64,000 nt of DNA from Thiohalocapsa sp. (GTDB taxonomy: Bacteria > Pseudomonadota > Gammaproteobacteria > Chromatiales > Chromatiaceae): contig JAIPFF010000010.1 of assembly GCA_021736785.1 (NCBI GenBank), forward strand, positions 1 through 64,000, in the 5' to 3' direction. Of the stretch, positions 47,878-57,114 are shown piece by piece. How positions within the stretch are numbered: position 1 is the stretch's first letter; each line of letters starts with the position of its first letter. The notes under the pieces were generated by a model, which was not told where the DNA came from, made no database searches, and saw nothing but the letters and a program-made list of their open reading frames with translations. Both the position numbers and the translations under genes were made by a program.

Positions 47878-48543
47878 GTGCCCGCGCGCAAGAAACCCGT
47901 CTGTCTCGGATTCGGCTTCTGCCCGGCCGAGTCCGCACACCACTTTCTGGTCACCATCCCGGCGAGCAACCGCGAGGACGTCTTGATCTCGGAGCACTTC
48001 ACCTGGGACGAGCGCGACGCCGGCTCGCCGCCGACATTCGCCCTCGGCGAGGCCGACGGCAAGCTGCGCGTCATACTGCCTCGCGCCAAGTGGAACGCCA
48101 TTGCGGATGACGTCCGCGTCGAGCTCAACAAGCGGCTCAAGCACGAGGGCCTGAAAACCGGGAGTTGGAAGACGGGCACCAACCCTGTCTCGCGCCTGCT
48201 CGGTAAGGAAGTCGCGCTGCTCAGCTGGGCCATCGAAGAAGCCGACCCGATGCTGGTCCCGACCGCCGTCAAGAACTGGCTCGGGCTGGTGCCCGAGGAG
48301 CGCTGGTGGCTTTTTACGATGACCTCCGCCGCCACCGGCCACGCCATCCAGGGCCGCGGCAAGGGCTGGCGCAAAGCCGTGCGCTATGCGCTCACGGAGA
48401 ACCCGGTGACCGCCGCTCCGCACGAGCCGCCGCCGCTCTTCGAGCTTTCGGCCCAAAAGCATCCGGCCGCCGATACGCCCGACGCCGCAACGAAAGCGCC
48501 TCGGACCCGCAAGGCAGGTAACTCGAGCAAGCAAGCGCAGTAA
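47878..48543 (+). CDS. DUF3780 family protein, antiphage-system associated
   Basis: About 221 residues from GTG 47878, which lies 2 nt after the DUF499 stop; the upstream open frame is a shadow of that gene. It opens with ARKKPVCLGFGFCPAESAHHFLVTIP and includes EERWWLFTMTSAATGHAIQGRGKGWRKAVRYALTEN, features I associate with DUF3780. The last 50 residues are low-complexity Ala/Pro/Lys. No catalytic motif seen. The family is known from co-occurrence with DUF499 and DUF1156 genes; the molecular role is unknown. Confidence 0.85.
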   Translation: MPARKKPVCLGFGFCPAESAHHFLVTIPASNREDVLISEHFTWDERDAGSPPTFALGEADGKLRVILPRAKWNAIADDVRVELNKRLKHEGLKTGSWKTGTNPVSRLLGKEVALLSWAIEEADPMLVPTAVKNWLGLVPEERWWLFTMTSAATGHAIQGRGKGWRKAVRYALTENPVTAAPHEPPPLFELSAQKHPAADTPDAATKAPRTRKAGNSSKQAQ

Positions 48544-48548
48544 GTCAA

Positions 48549-51500
48549 GTGGACAGCGATACGACCTTCATCGAGACTCAATTCCCCGTCTCCAAGCTCT
48601 CAAAGGAGAGCTATATCGAGCGAAAGAGCCATTTCGGGCAAACCTTGACGAGTCTCGGTAAGTGGTGGGGCCGCAAGCCGCTGATCATGGTTCGTGCGGC
48701 GATCCTCGGACTGCTGATGCCGGTGAGCACCAATCCGAAGCGCGACCGAGAGGTCTTTCTCGCGATCCTTACCATGGACGACGAGGGACTCTGGCGGCGC
48801 AAGACCAAGGCCATCGCGCTTAAGGACCTTTATCACTGGCTGACGCCGGAGGAGCGCACCGATTGGCTCGCCTCGTCTGCCGAGCGGCCCAAACTGCGCC
48901 GGGGCGTGACGGCCGAGCAGCGCGCGGCCCTGCAGCGTCTGGCCTTCGAGCGCATGACCTATGACCAGAAGCTCGTCTACTGCGACCGGCCCGAGCAGAT
49001 CGACGGCCCCTCGGAGACGGCTTGGCGCGCGATCAACGCCCATCTGGGAACCGAAGCCGCGAGTCTCCCCGCGCTGGTGCGGCAGCTCGGCGAGCGCCGG
49101 TTCGGTCACAACCCGAGCGTCGGGGACGCCTTCTGCGGCGGCGGCAGCGTTCCCTTCGAGGCCGCGCGCATCGGCTGCGATGCCTATGGCTCAGACCTGA
49201 ATCCGGTGGCGGCCCTGCTCACCTGGGGCGCGCTGAATATCGTCGGCGGTGGCGCCGAGGTGGCCGAGGCGGTTCGCAAGGCACAAGAGCAGGTCTTTGA
49301 AGTGGTCGACCGGCAGATCGCCGACTGGAGCATCGAGCACAATGCGCTGGGCTGGCGTGCCGACGCGTATCTCTATTGCGCCGAGACCCGCTGTCCCGAG
49401 TGCGGCTGGATAGTGCCGCTGACGCCGTCCTGGGTGATCGGCGAGAAGCGCATGACCATCGCGCGTTTGGTCGCTCGCCCAGGGTGGTCTACTGCCGCGA
49501 AGGACGAAGCGCCGGGCTTCGACATCGCGATCCATCAGGGCGTGACAGCGGCCGACCTGCAGGCCGCCAAGACCGGCACCGTCAGGAGTTCACGGCTCGA
49601 ATGCCCCCAGTGCGGCCAATCGACACCCATGAGCATGATTCGTGGCGACCGCCGGGGCGAGGGCGGCTCCGAGTACGGACTGCGTCTCTGGGAGAACGCA
49701 GATCTGGTGCCGCGCCCGGAGGATGTCTTTCAGGAACGGCTGTACTGCATCCGTTGGCGCCTGCCCGAGCTTTCGGATCTGCTGTGGGCGGAGCAGCACG
49801 AGCGTGAAGGCGCGAGCTACCCTCGCCTGGTTCCGGATTGGGTACCCTTGAGCCAAGCCATTACCGGGCTGAGCGAGCTTCTGGATGCGAGCGATCGTCT
49901 GGACCTGGACGAACTACGCGCCCGCGACTGGCTGGACGAGGACGCCGCGCTAGCGCTGGCCGAGGCGAGGTTGGCCGAACTGCAAGCCGCCAAGGCACCC
50001 AAGGCCCGGATTGATGAAGCACGCGCGCGCTTGAAGCATCTGCGCGCCCGCGTGGCCCAGCGCCGTGCCGATCTCGATTCACTCGCCGAGCGTATTCCGG
50101 GCACCCTCTATCGCGGCATTGACGCGGAGGATCTGGAACGTGAGTCACGGGTGTTGGACCTGCTGCGGGAGCGCTTCGATGAGTGGCAGGCGAAGGGATA
50201 CATCCCGAGCCGACGGATCGAGCAGGGCGACAAGACAGACGAGCCGATTCGGACTCGGGGGTGGACGCATTGGCACCATCTGTTTACGCCGAGACAGCTT
50301 CTCATACATGGCGTTATCTCGGAAATTGCGGAGAAATCCAAGATCGGAAACACCGGAAAGATAGATTTGCTCTTGGGAATAGGGAGAGCCGCCAATTGGG
50401 ATAGCAAACTGTGTCAGTGGGGCACCGGGGCGGCACGTGAGTCGATTTCCCAAACCTTCTACAATCAAGCGCTGAACACTCTTTTGAACTACCCCACCAA
50501 GGGACTCAGGTTGTTATGGAATAACGCGGGCATTACTCATGATTCACTCAGGTTGCCAGGCTCTTCTGTTGTAGCTGTAAGCGATGGTCGCTCAAAAATG
50601 TTACAGCGTGATCTTTGGCTAACAGATCCACCTTACGCCGACGCTATCAGCTACCACGAGCTCTCCGAATTTTTCCTCGCCTGGTACGAAAAACACCTAA
50701 CGAAACTCTTTCCCGACTGGTATTCGAACAGCAAGCGCGCCCTGGCTATCCGTGGCTCAGGCAAGCCGTTCCGCGAGAGCATGGTCGACGCGTACCGCAA
50801 CCTCGCCGCCCACATGCCGGACAACGGCCTGCAGATCGTCATGTTCACCCACCAGGACGCCGGTGTCTGGGCGGATCTCGCGCTGATCCTTTGGGCCGCC
50901 GGCCTGCGGGTCACCGCCGCCTGGACCATCGCCACCGAGACCGAGTCGGCCCTGAAGGAGGGCAATTACGTCCAAGGCACCGTGCTCATGGTCCTGCGCA
51001 AGCAGACCTCGGACGACATCGCCTTCCTGGACGAGATCGTCCCGTTGGTCGAGATCGAGGTCGAGCAGCAGCTCAGGTCCATGCTGGATCTTGATGACCT
51101 CGAGGACCCGAACTTCTCCGATGCGGATTATCAACTCGCCGCCTACGCGGCCGCGCTACGCGTTCTGACGCAGTACAAGGGCATCGAGGATATCGACATC
51201 GCCTACGAGCTCGCCCGCGAGCGAAGGCGTGGCGAGGAATCCCCTATCGAGCGCATCATCGAGGACGCGGTCAAGACGGCTAGCAATTTCTTGGTCCCTG
51301 CCGGGATCGATCAACAGCTTTGGCGGCGACTCGCCGCGGAAGAGAAGCTCTACCTGAAGTGCCTGGAAGTGGAATCCCACGGGGACTATCGCAGCGGCGT
51401 GTTCCAGGAATTCGCCCGTGGCTTCGGTGTGCGCGACTACCGTTTCATGCTCCAAAGTGGCAAGGCAAACCAGACTCGGCTGAAAACGCCCACGGAGCTC

Positions 51501-51761
51501 AAGCGCCGAGAATGGGGCAGCGAGGGTTTCGGCAACTCGCTGCTCCGTCACGCCCTGTTCGCCGTCTATCAAACCGCGGAGCAGGACGCGACCAAGGCTG
51601 GTCTGGGCTACCTGAAGACCGAGATTTCCGACTACTGGGCGCAGCGCGAGAACTTGACAGACATGCTCCGCTTTCTGGGAAACCTGCCGATGCCCCATTG
51701 GGGAGTGGACGCGGAGGCCGCTCGGTTGCTGGCCGGAGCCGTTGCCAACGACCATGTGTAA
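48549..51761 (+). CDS. DUF1156 family DNA methyltransferase, antiphage-system associated
   Basis: 1070 residues from GTG 48549. The N-terminal DUF1156 region has the signature KWWGRKPLIMVRAAILG. SAM-binding motif GDAFCGGGSVPFEA is near 195 and the catalytic motif DPPY near 693 (LTDPPYADAISY), which places it among amino-methyltransferases (N6-adenine or N4-cytosine). Between them lie two zinc-knuckle pairs (CPECGW, CPQCGQ) and a coiled-coil-prone segment (about 450-520). In such systems the methylase marks self DNA. About 50300-50640 has noticeably lower GC than the rest of the gene. Intact over its whole length. Confidence 0.9.
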   Translation: MDSDTTFIETQFPVSKLSKESYIERKSHFGQTLTSLGKWWGRKPLIMVRAAILGLLMPVSTNPKRDREVFLAILTMDDEGLWRRKTKAIALKDLYHWLTPEERTDWLASSAERPKLRRGVTAEQRAALQRLAFERMTYDQKLVYCDRPEQIDGPSETAWRAINAHLGTEAASLPALVRQLGERRFGHNPSVGDAFCGGGSVPFEAARIGCDAYGSDLNPVAALLTWGALNIVGGGAEVAEAVRKAQEQVFEVVDRQIADWSIEHNALGWRADAYLYCAETRCPECGWIVPLTPSWVIGEKRMTIARLVARPGWSTAAKDEAPGFDIAIHQGVTAADLQAAKTGTVRSSRLECPQCGQSTPMSMIRGDRRGEGGSEYGLRLWENADLVPRPEDVFQERLYCIRWRLPELSDLLWAEQHEREGASYPRLVPDWVPLSQAITGLSELLDASDRLDLDELRARDWLDEDAALALAEARLAELQAAKAPKARIDEARARLKHLRARVAQRRADLDSLAERIPGTLYRGIDAEDLERESRVLDLLRERFDEWQAKGYIPSRRIEQGDKTDEPIRTRGWTHWHHLFTPRQLLIHGVISEIAEKSKIGNTGKIDLLLGIGRAANWDSKLCQWGTGAARESISQTFYNQALNTLLNYPTKGLRLLWNNAGITHDSLRLPGSSVVAVSDGRSKMLQRDLWLTDPPYADAISYHELSEFFLAWYEKHLTKLFPDWYSNSKRALAIRGSGKPFRESMVDAYRNLAAHMPDNGLQIVMFTHQDAGVWADLALILWAAGLRVTAAWTIATETESALKEGNYVQGTVLMVLRKQTSDDIAFLDEIVPLVEIEVEQQLRSMLDLDDLEDPNFSDADYQLAAYAAALRVLTQYKGIEDIDIAYELARERRRGEESPIERIIEDAVKTASNFLVPAGIDQQLWRRLAAEEKLYLKCLEVESHGDYRSGVFQEFARGFGVRDYRFMLQSGKANQTRLKTPTELKRREWGSEGFGNSLLRHALFAVYQTAEQDATKAGLGYLKTEISDYWAQRENLTDMLRFLGNLPMPHWGVDAEAARLLAGAVANDHV

Positions 51762-51876
51762 GTCGTTGGGATCCTTCCCCGCATGAACGTCTCAGCGAAG
51801 CGTCTCGATCCTTCGAGCAAACTCCGGCAGGCTCGGCAGATGAGTCCCCTACCCGGTTAGTCTGCGGCGTACGCCA

Positions 51877-52794
51877 ATGTGCGAGTATCCGATCCGCAAA
51901 GTCCCGCTCGACGCGCCGTCGCAGTTGGAACAACTCGGCACCAAGGCGAAGTTCTGGTTTCCGGCGGCCGACGGAACCCCGACTTTGTTCAAGGAGGGAT
52001 ACCCCGGCAGCGGCGAGCATTGGGCAGAGAAGATCGCGTGCGAGGTCGCGCGTGGCCTGAATCTACCCCATGCGGAGTACGAACTGGCGACTTGCAAAGG
52101 ACGCCCGGGCGTTGTCTCGCCGATGATGGTGCCCGACGGCGGTCGCCTGATCCATGGCAACGAGTTGCTGGCGCGCGTGGTGCCCGAGTACGACGAGAGG
52201 AAGCGGTTTAGGGCGAGCCAGCACACACTCGGACGCGTGCTCGCCGTTCTGCGCTCTCGACTGGTTGCGACCCCGAGCGACTGGACGTGCCCGGCCGCAA
52301 TCGGCGACGCTGCCGGCGTCTTCGTCGGGTATTTGCTGCTGGACGCGCTGATCGCGAACCAGGATCGGCATCACGAGAACTGGGGCCTAATCAAGCTGCC
52401 GAAGAGTGGGGTGTGTCTTGCGCCGAACTTCGACCACGGGTCGAGCCTCGGACGCAACGAAAGCGATGCGGTGCGCCGAGAGCGCCTAAGCACCAAAGAC
52501 ACCGGCCGCAGCGTTGCGACCTATGTCCGGCGCGCGCAGTCGAGCCTGTACAAAACGCACGGCAGCCGCAAGCCGATGACGACATTCGATGCGTTTGCCG
52601 ACGCGGCCGCGGCAAACCCTGCCGCGGCGCGCTTTTGGATCGAGCGGCTAGACAATCTCGATGCGGCCGCCCTAATGGCAATCGTCTCCAGAGTGCCTTC
52701 GTCGGTGGCGTCGGAACCGGCCAAGGCATTCGCGCTGGCAATCATGATCGAAAACCGAAATCGCCTGCTCGCGTGGCGGGAGAGTGACGGATGA
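51877..52794 (+). CDS. HipA-like kinase domain protein
   Basis: 305 residues. The HipA C-terminal kinase core is recognisable: ligand-loop-like FKEGYPGSGEHWAEKIACEVARGL (about 45-68), catalytic loop NQDRHHENWG (Asp163, Asn168) and metal-binding NFDHGSSLG (Asp186). The HipA N-terminal domain and a HipB-like antitoxin gene are absent, so it is not a classical hipBA toxin. It starts 115 nt after the methylase gene and overlaps the HIRAN gene by 4 bp. I infer a protein or nucleotide kinase acting with the HIRAN protein. Substrate unknown. Confidence 0.82.
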   Translation: MCEYPIRKVPLDAPSQLEQLGTKAKFWFPAADGTPTLFKEGYPGSGEHWAEKIACEVARGLNLPHAEYELATCKGRPGVVSPMMVPDGGRLIHGNELLARVVPEYDERKRFRASQHTLGRVLAVLRSRLVATPSDWTCPAAIGDAAGVFVGYLLLDALIANQDRHHENWGLIKLPKSGVCLAPNFDHGSSLGRNESDAVRRERLSTKDTGRSVATYVRRAQSSLYKTHGSRKPMTTFDAFADAAAANPAAARFWIERLDNLDAAALMAIVSRVPSSVASEPAKAFALAIMIENRNRLLAWRESDG

Positions 52795-53576
52795 GCAAGC
52801 TGTTCGTAGCGATGCAAGACGAGACCTCGCGGCGCTGGGCGCCCGTTGCACGGCTCACGCGCGACGGTCACCGGTACCGTTTCGTCTACACCCGAGGCTG
52901 CGGCAAGATCCCCGACTTCGAAGCGTTCGGAAGGTTTCGGGATCTGAACACAGAGTACGTTTCAGAGGAGTTGTTTCCGCTGTTCGCCAATCGGGTGCTG
53001 CCGTCGGTGCGCCCCGAGTACGACAGCTACTTGGCCTGGTTGGGCCTGAGTCATGCCGACAGCTTCGAGGAGTTGATCCGAACCGGCGGCCTGCGCGCGA
53101 CCGATGGCTTGGAGATGATTGCTTGCCCGGAGCCCACGGAAGATCACCGCTACGAGATCCATTTCTTTGTCCGCGGGCTGCGGTATCTTCGAGATGCATT
53201 GGAGCGCGTGAGCCATCTCCGTGCCGGTGATCGTCTGTTCTTGATGCAGGATGTTCAAAACCCGGTCGACGGGTTGGCACTGATGCTGCGCACGGGCGAT
53301 CCGGTGCAGTTGGTCGGCTATGTGCCGCGGCACTATTCTGCGGATATCACGCGGCTGCTCGGTGCCGTTGGTTCGGATGCCGTGGCCGTCTACGTCGATG
53401 GCGTCAATCCGGATGCGCCGCTGCACTATCGGCTGCGCTGTCGCTTAACCGCGCCTTGGCCCGAGGGCTTTGTCGCTTGCGGCGACCCCGAGTTTCAACC
53501 GATGCCGGAAGCATCGAAGGATAACCCTTCACGCGCGAAGGCAAAAATGGCCGACGGACAAGTCGTTGCACCTTGA
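52791..53576 (+). CDS. HIRAN-domain protein
   Basis: 261 residues, ATG overlapping the kinase stop (ATGA). The N-terminal 120 residues are unfamiliar (RYRFVYTRGCGKIPDFEAFGRF in part). The HIRAN domain lies at about 125-205: HFFVRGLRYL ... LRAGDRLFLMQDVQNPVDGLALML ... VGYVPRHYSADI. HIRAN domains bind DNA ends or damaged DNA (known from HLTF and bacterial SNF2 proteins). A stand-alone HIRAN protein directly before a broken SNF2 helicase gene suggests the two once acted together. Confidence 0.85.
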   Translation: MSKLFVAMQDETSRRWAPVARLTRDGHRYRFVYTRGCGKIPDFEAFGRFRDLNTEYVSEELFPLFANRVLPSVRPEYDSYLAWLGLSHADSFEELIRTGGLRATDGLEMIACPEPTEDHRYEIHFFVRGLRYLRDALERVSHLRAGDRLFLMQDVQNPVDGLALMLRTGDPVQLVGYVPRHYSADITRLLGAVGSDAVAVYVDGVNPDAPLHYRLRCRLTAPWPEGFVACGDPEFQPMPEASKDNPSRAKAKMADGQVVAP

Positions 53577-53600
53577 TTACGTCAGTCGCGCCCCTTCCCG

Positions 53601-55275
53601 ATGATCAACCGTTTTTCCTCGCGCCGCGGCCGGCTTGATCATCGCTTCCTCGCGGACCGTCTGCGAGGCGCGAGGCAATACGATCGCATCGGCGGTTTTT
53701 TCTCGTCCTCCATCATGGAAGTCGCCGGAGAGGAGTTGGAATCCGTATCCGGACCCGTTCGGCTGGTCTGCAACTCGTTGATCGACAGCCGAGACGTCGA
53801 GACGGCCAAGAAGGCGGCGCAGGCGGCGATGCGGCGTGAATGGTGCGACACCGAGCCAGAGTCCCTACCCGATCCGGCGAAGCCCCGCTTCCGACGACTC
53901 TATGACTTCCTCGCAAGCGGTAAGCTGCAGGTCAGAGTGTTGCCCGACGAGCGCTTCGGGCTGATCCACGGCAAGGCGGGTGTCATCACGCTAGCGGACG
54001 GACTCAGGACGGCGTTTCTCGGCAGCGTAAATGAATCCATGACCGCCTAGCGGCTGAATTACGAGCTGCTTTGGGAGGACGATTCCGACGAGGCCGTCGG
54101 TTGGGTGCAGGAGGAGTTCGATGCGCTTTGGCATTCGCCCTTCGCCGTCGAGCTCGCGGATGCGGTCGTGCAGGACATCAAGCGACTTGCGGCCCGCACC
54201 GTCATTCCCAACCTGAATGATTGGCGGCAACAACCCGACCCGGCCGCGCCAATCATCGAAGCCCCGGTGTATCGCAAGGAGGTCGGCCTCTGGGAGCACC
54301 AGAAGCACTTCGTGAAGTTGGCCTTCGATGCCCACCTGGCCCCCACGGCGCGCGGTTCGTGTTGGCCGATCAGGTCGGTCTCGGCAAGACTATCCAGCTT
54401 GCGATGGCAGCCCAGCTGATGGCCTTGTCGGGCAGCAAGCCCGTCTTGGTACTTGCGCCCAAACCGCTGATTTGGCAATGGCAGAACGAGCTTTCGACGC
54501 TGCTCGATATGCCGTCGGCAGTCTGGAACGGCAAGAACTGGGTCGACGAGAATCAAATCGAGTATCCGAGCGTCGGACCCGAGTCGATCCGAAAGTGCCC
54601 GCGGCGGGTCGGTATCATCTCCACCGGACTGATCATCGCGGGATCGGAGATCACGGACTGGCTGATCAATGCCGATTACGAGTGCGTGATCCTGGACGAG
54701 GCCCACCGGGCGCGCCGGCGGAACCTCAGCCCCGGGAAAGAATACGATCAGCCGCAGCCGAATAACCTGCTGCGCTTCATTTGGGACATCTCTCCACGCA
54801 CGCGCAGCTTGTTGCTGGCAACCGCGACCCCTGTCCAACTGCATCCGATCGAGGCCTGGGACTTGCTGGATGCACTCGGGCGCGGCTCCGATGCCGTGCT
54901 GGGCGGTTACGGCAGCCAGTGGCGCCGGCCGCAACAGAGGCGCTGGCGTTGCTGCTCGGGGAGGCAGAACCGCCGAGCGACGAAATCGACAGGTGGGCTT
55001 GGATGCGCAATCCGCTTCCGCCGTCGTCGGAAGGACCCGATTTCCATGCCCTGCGGCGATCGCTCCGTCTGAGCGACGATCAGGCAATCGCGCCCGGAGG
55101 GAGCTTCGAGCTGCTGGGACCGCCCGAGCGGGCAAGGGTGCGCCGCATGTTTCCGCGGTTCGTCCAACGGTCAAATCCCTTCATCCGACACATTGTGCTG
55201 CGCACGCCCGAGCTTCCGCCGCAACGAGACCCCTACGCGATTCCCCCCGCCGTCGCACGGAGCAAAGCAGCTTGA
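53601..55275 (+). pseudogene. Broken PLD-nuclease/SNF2-helicase gene of the defence operon
   Basis: Three reading frames together give one protein. Frame 1 (53601-54342): PLD-like start MINRFSSRRGRLDHRFLADR, IHGKAG motif, then an in-frame TAG at 54048 where NESMTA-W-RLNYELLWED is expected. A one-base loss near 54340-54350 (in a C-run) leads into frame 2: FVLADQVGLGKTIQLAM (Walker A), VILDEAHRARRR (DEAH) and TATPVQLHP. A second one-base loss near 54920 leads into frame 3: TEALALLLGEAEPPSDEIDRW ... NPFIRHIVLRTPE, ending at 55275. The C-terminal helicase half (motifs IV-VI) is missing. It cannot make an active helicase. Confidence 0.88.
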
Positions 55276-55288
55276 GCTTGGGTGAAGC

Positions 55289-56155
55289 TCAATGAGATTG
55301 GTCTTTCGCGGCCGTTTCGGCGGCGGGTGCGGTGGACCCATCCTGCCCGTTGTCCCCGCCGGAATCGTTCGCGACTTCGCCATTGCTGCGAAAGTACTCA
55401 TAGGCGACAAGGTCGAACAGGTGGCTCGAACAAATTCTATCGACGGGTATCACGACTTCGAAGTCGCCCGTCGCCAAATGCGAAAGTTGCGGAATTTGCT
55501 CAAGCTTGTAAACAAAATCGTAATTGGTCGTGAGATTGAGGTCATGCGTCGCGCTATCCCTATACCCGCTCAGCAAAGGCAGGATGCGAACGTCGGCACG
55601 CTCGAGCTCGGGGTTGGGCAGCCTGATCGAAAATCCGACATAGACCTTGCCGTTGTCCAGCGTCAACAAGATCGGCATGCCCTTCAGCGCCGAGCGCATC
55701 ATAAGCCGCTCCAAGTCGTTGTTTTTGAGCGCCCTATCCAGCTGAGAGATCGTGACCTGATTGAATTGCCGACGCAAGAATGGCGGCAGAGCCAGCCAAG
55801 GGACTTCAGCGAGAAGATGCACGTTTAAGAGCAAGCCGAGGATCGGGCCGGCGATTGCGGACAGCATCAACAAGGAGATGCGGGATGGATCTCCCCACAT
55901 CTCGATGGGAGAAGAGGCCAAGCCGAAGACATCGCCCAGCAGCGGCAAGAACTGGACGCGATAGGCCGTCACGTGAACGAACAAGATTACGTGCACGGCA
56001 ACTGCGACGGGCAGCAGATAAAACGCGTTCAGCGTCGCCCGGAAATAGAGACGATGACCGGATTCGCGCGCGGCCAGATAGCGCAGACGCGTCCAGACGG
56101 AGGAGAGGGCAAATCCTCCCGCGATAGGGAGAAGCAGGAACGGCGTCAGTTCCAT
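55289..56155 (-). CDS. Three-helix membrane protein with C-terminal soluble domain
   Basis: 288 residues. TM segments about 3-20 (LTPFLLLPIAGGFALSSVW), 45-70 (FYLLPVAVAVHVILFVHVTA) and 92-113 (ISLLMLSAIAGPILGLLLNV). The cytosolic part from about 150 includes KGMPILLTLDNGKVYVGFSI, a short segment like the strand-turn-strand of small SH3/Lsm-type barrels, then VRILPLLSGYRDSATHDLNL. The acidic, Asp/Gly-rich tail is disordered. No named family recognised. It ends 13 bp from the dead helicase on the opposite strand, so it marks the right edge of the operon and may have replaced the lost helicase end. Confidence 0.78.
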   Translation of the reverse strand: MELTPFLLLPIAGGFALSSVWTRLRYLAARESGHRLYFRATLNAFYLLPVAVAVHVILFVHVTAYRVQFLPLLGDVFGLASSPIEMWGDPSRISLLMLSAIAGPILGLLLNVHLLAEVPWLALPPFLRRQFNQVTISQLDRALKNNDLERLMMRSALKGMPILLTLDNGKVYVGFSIRLPNPELERADVRILPLLSGYRDSATHDLNLTTNYDFVYKLEQIPQLSHLATGDFEVVIPVDRICSSHLFDLVAYEYFRSNGEVANDSGGDNGQDGSTAPAAETAAKDQSH

Positions 56156-56170
56156 GACGCTCGCGGACTG

Positions 56171-56386
56171 CTATTTTTCTTGACTAAGTCGCTTGACGCG
56201 AGACAAAGCGCTGATCTGGCGTTGGGCGGCTTCCGACTGCAAAACGTCGGAAGCCCGCACATGCAGGACACCGGCGCCTGAAACGGTGAACTTGATGGCT
56301 GGCACGGTAGCCGCGGCCGACGTCCTGCCGCCGCGAGTTTCGGTTTTTTCCGCAATGGCCTCGGTGTTGGAGCGGATGCCGGACAT
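56171..56386 (-). CDS. Small protein, unknown, upstream of the membrane protein gene
   Basis: 71 residues, MSGIRSNTEAIAEKTETRGG at the start and RQISALSRVKRLSQEK at the end; no TM or known motif. It ends 15 nt before the membrane-protein ATG, consistent with an operon. A GAAGG lies only 2 nt from the ATG, so the ribosome site is poor. Frames on either side extend but look non-coding. Treat as a probable small gene. Confidence 0.4.
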   Translation of the reverse strand: MSGIRSNTEAIAEKTETRGGRTSAAATVPAIKFTVSGAGVLHVRASDVLQSEAAQRQISALSRVKRLSQEK

Positions 56387-57114
56387 GGCCTTCGGTTACC
56401 TCTTGCAACAAACATTGATGCGCTTGACGATGCAGTTCACGCAACTCGCTGCAGCGAAGTATAGCGCTTGCATCCGTCGAGGTGCGGCCATCCTGCGTGC
56501 TTCGCAAATGCCGGAATTGACACGCCCGCTGCCGAAGTAAATCGGCTCAGGAAACACGCCTTGCGGCCGTGCTGACGAGCGCGGCACTGATGCGGCGATC
56601 CTCGTTTCGACGATTTCGGATCGCTCCAGAGACGCCGACGCGTGTCGGCAAGAGGGCGAGGCTGCCGACGGTCCGGGCAACCGGCGCATGGGGCGGCAAG
56701 GCCTCGGAGAAGGAAATCGAGACCCGGTTGGCACTCCTGCGGAGGTGTCGGCCACGATCCCGCGAAATGCGCAACACTGATGCTTGTATGCGCCGCCGTG
56801 CTTGTGCCCATCAGGGCGGGACGGGACAGCAAGAAAAACCCGGAGGCCATCGTGCAGCCGCATCCGAGAATCACGATCGAGGGGCATGTTTGCGTCGGGG
56901 CGGACCTTGCATCCTTAGGAGTGCGGGTTCGCGCATCCGATGTCGCAGCGGCGCTTGCAGCGCGCGCTCTCCCAGCGGACGTCTTGCCGAATAGCCTCCA
57001 GCCCACGGCGCCCGGTAGGGGCGCAGCTTCGCAGTTCGGCGCGCGCCGCACCCAACCCTCCCGCCGCGCACTTCCCACCGGATCGGGCTCCGGGCGGCGT
57101 TCGGCGCTTCGATA
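56387..57114. other. Non-coding stretch between the island and the NRPS gene
   Basis: About 730 nt. Open frames here are long only because of high GC and show no domain or signal peptide. A minus-strand TATACT (56465-56460) may belong to the promoter of the 71-residue gene. The NRPS promoter should also lie here but I could not place it. Confidence 0.45.

Noticed and set aside
51877-52794. Calling this gene a classical hipA of a hipBA toxin-antitoxin pair.
   Set aside because: It lacks the HipA N-terminal domain and no HipB-like helix-turn-helix gene is adjacent.
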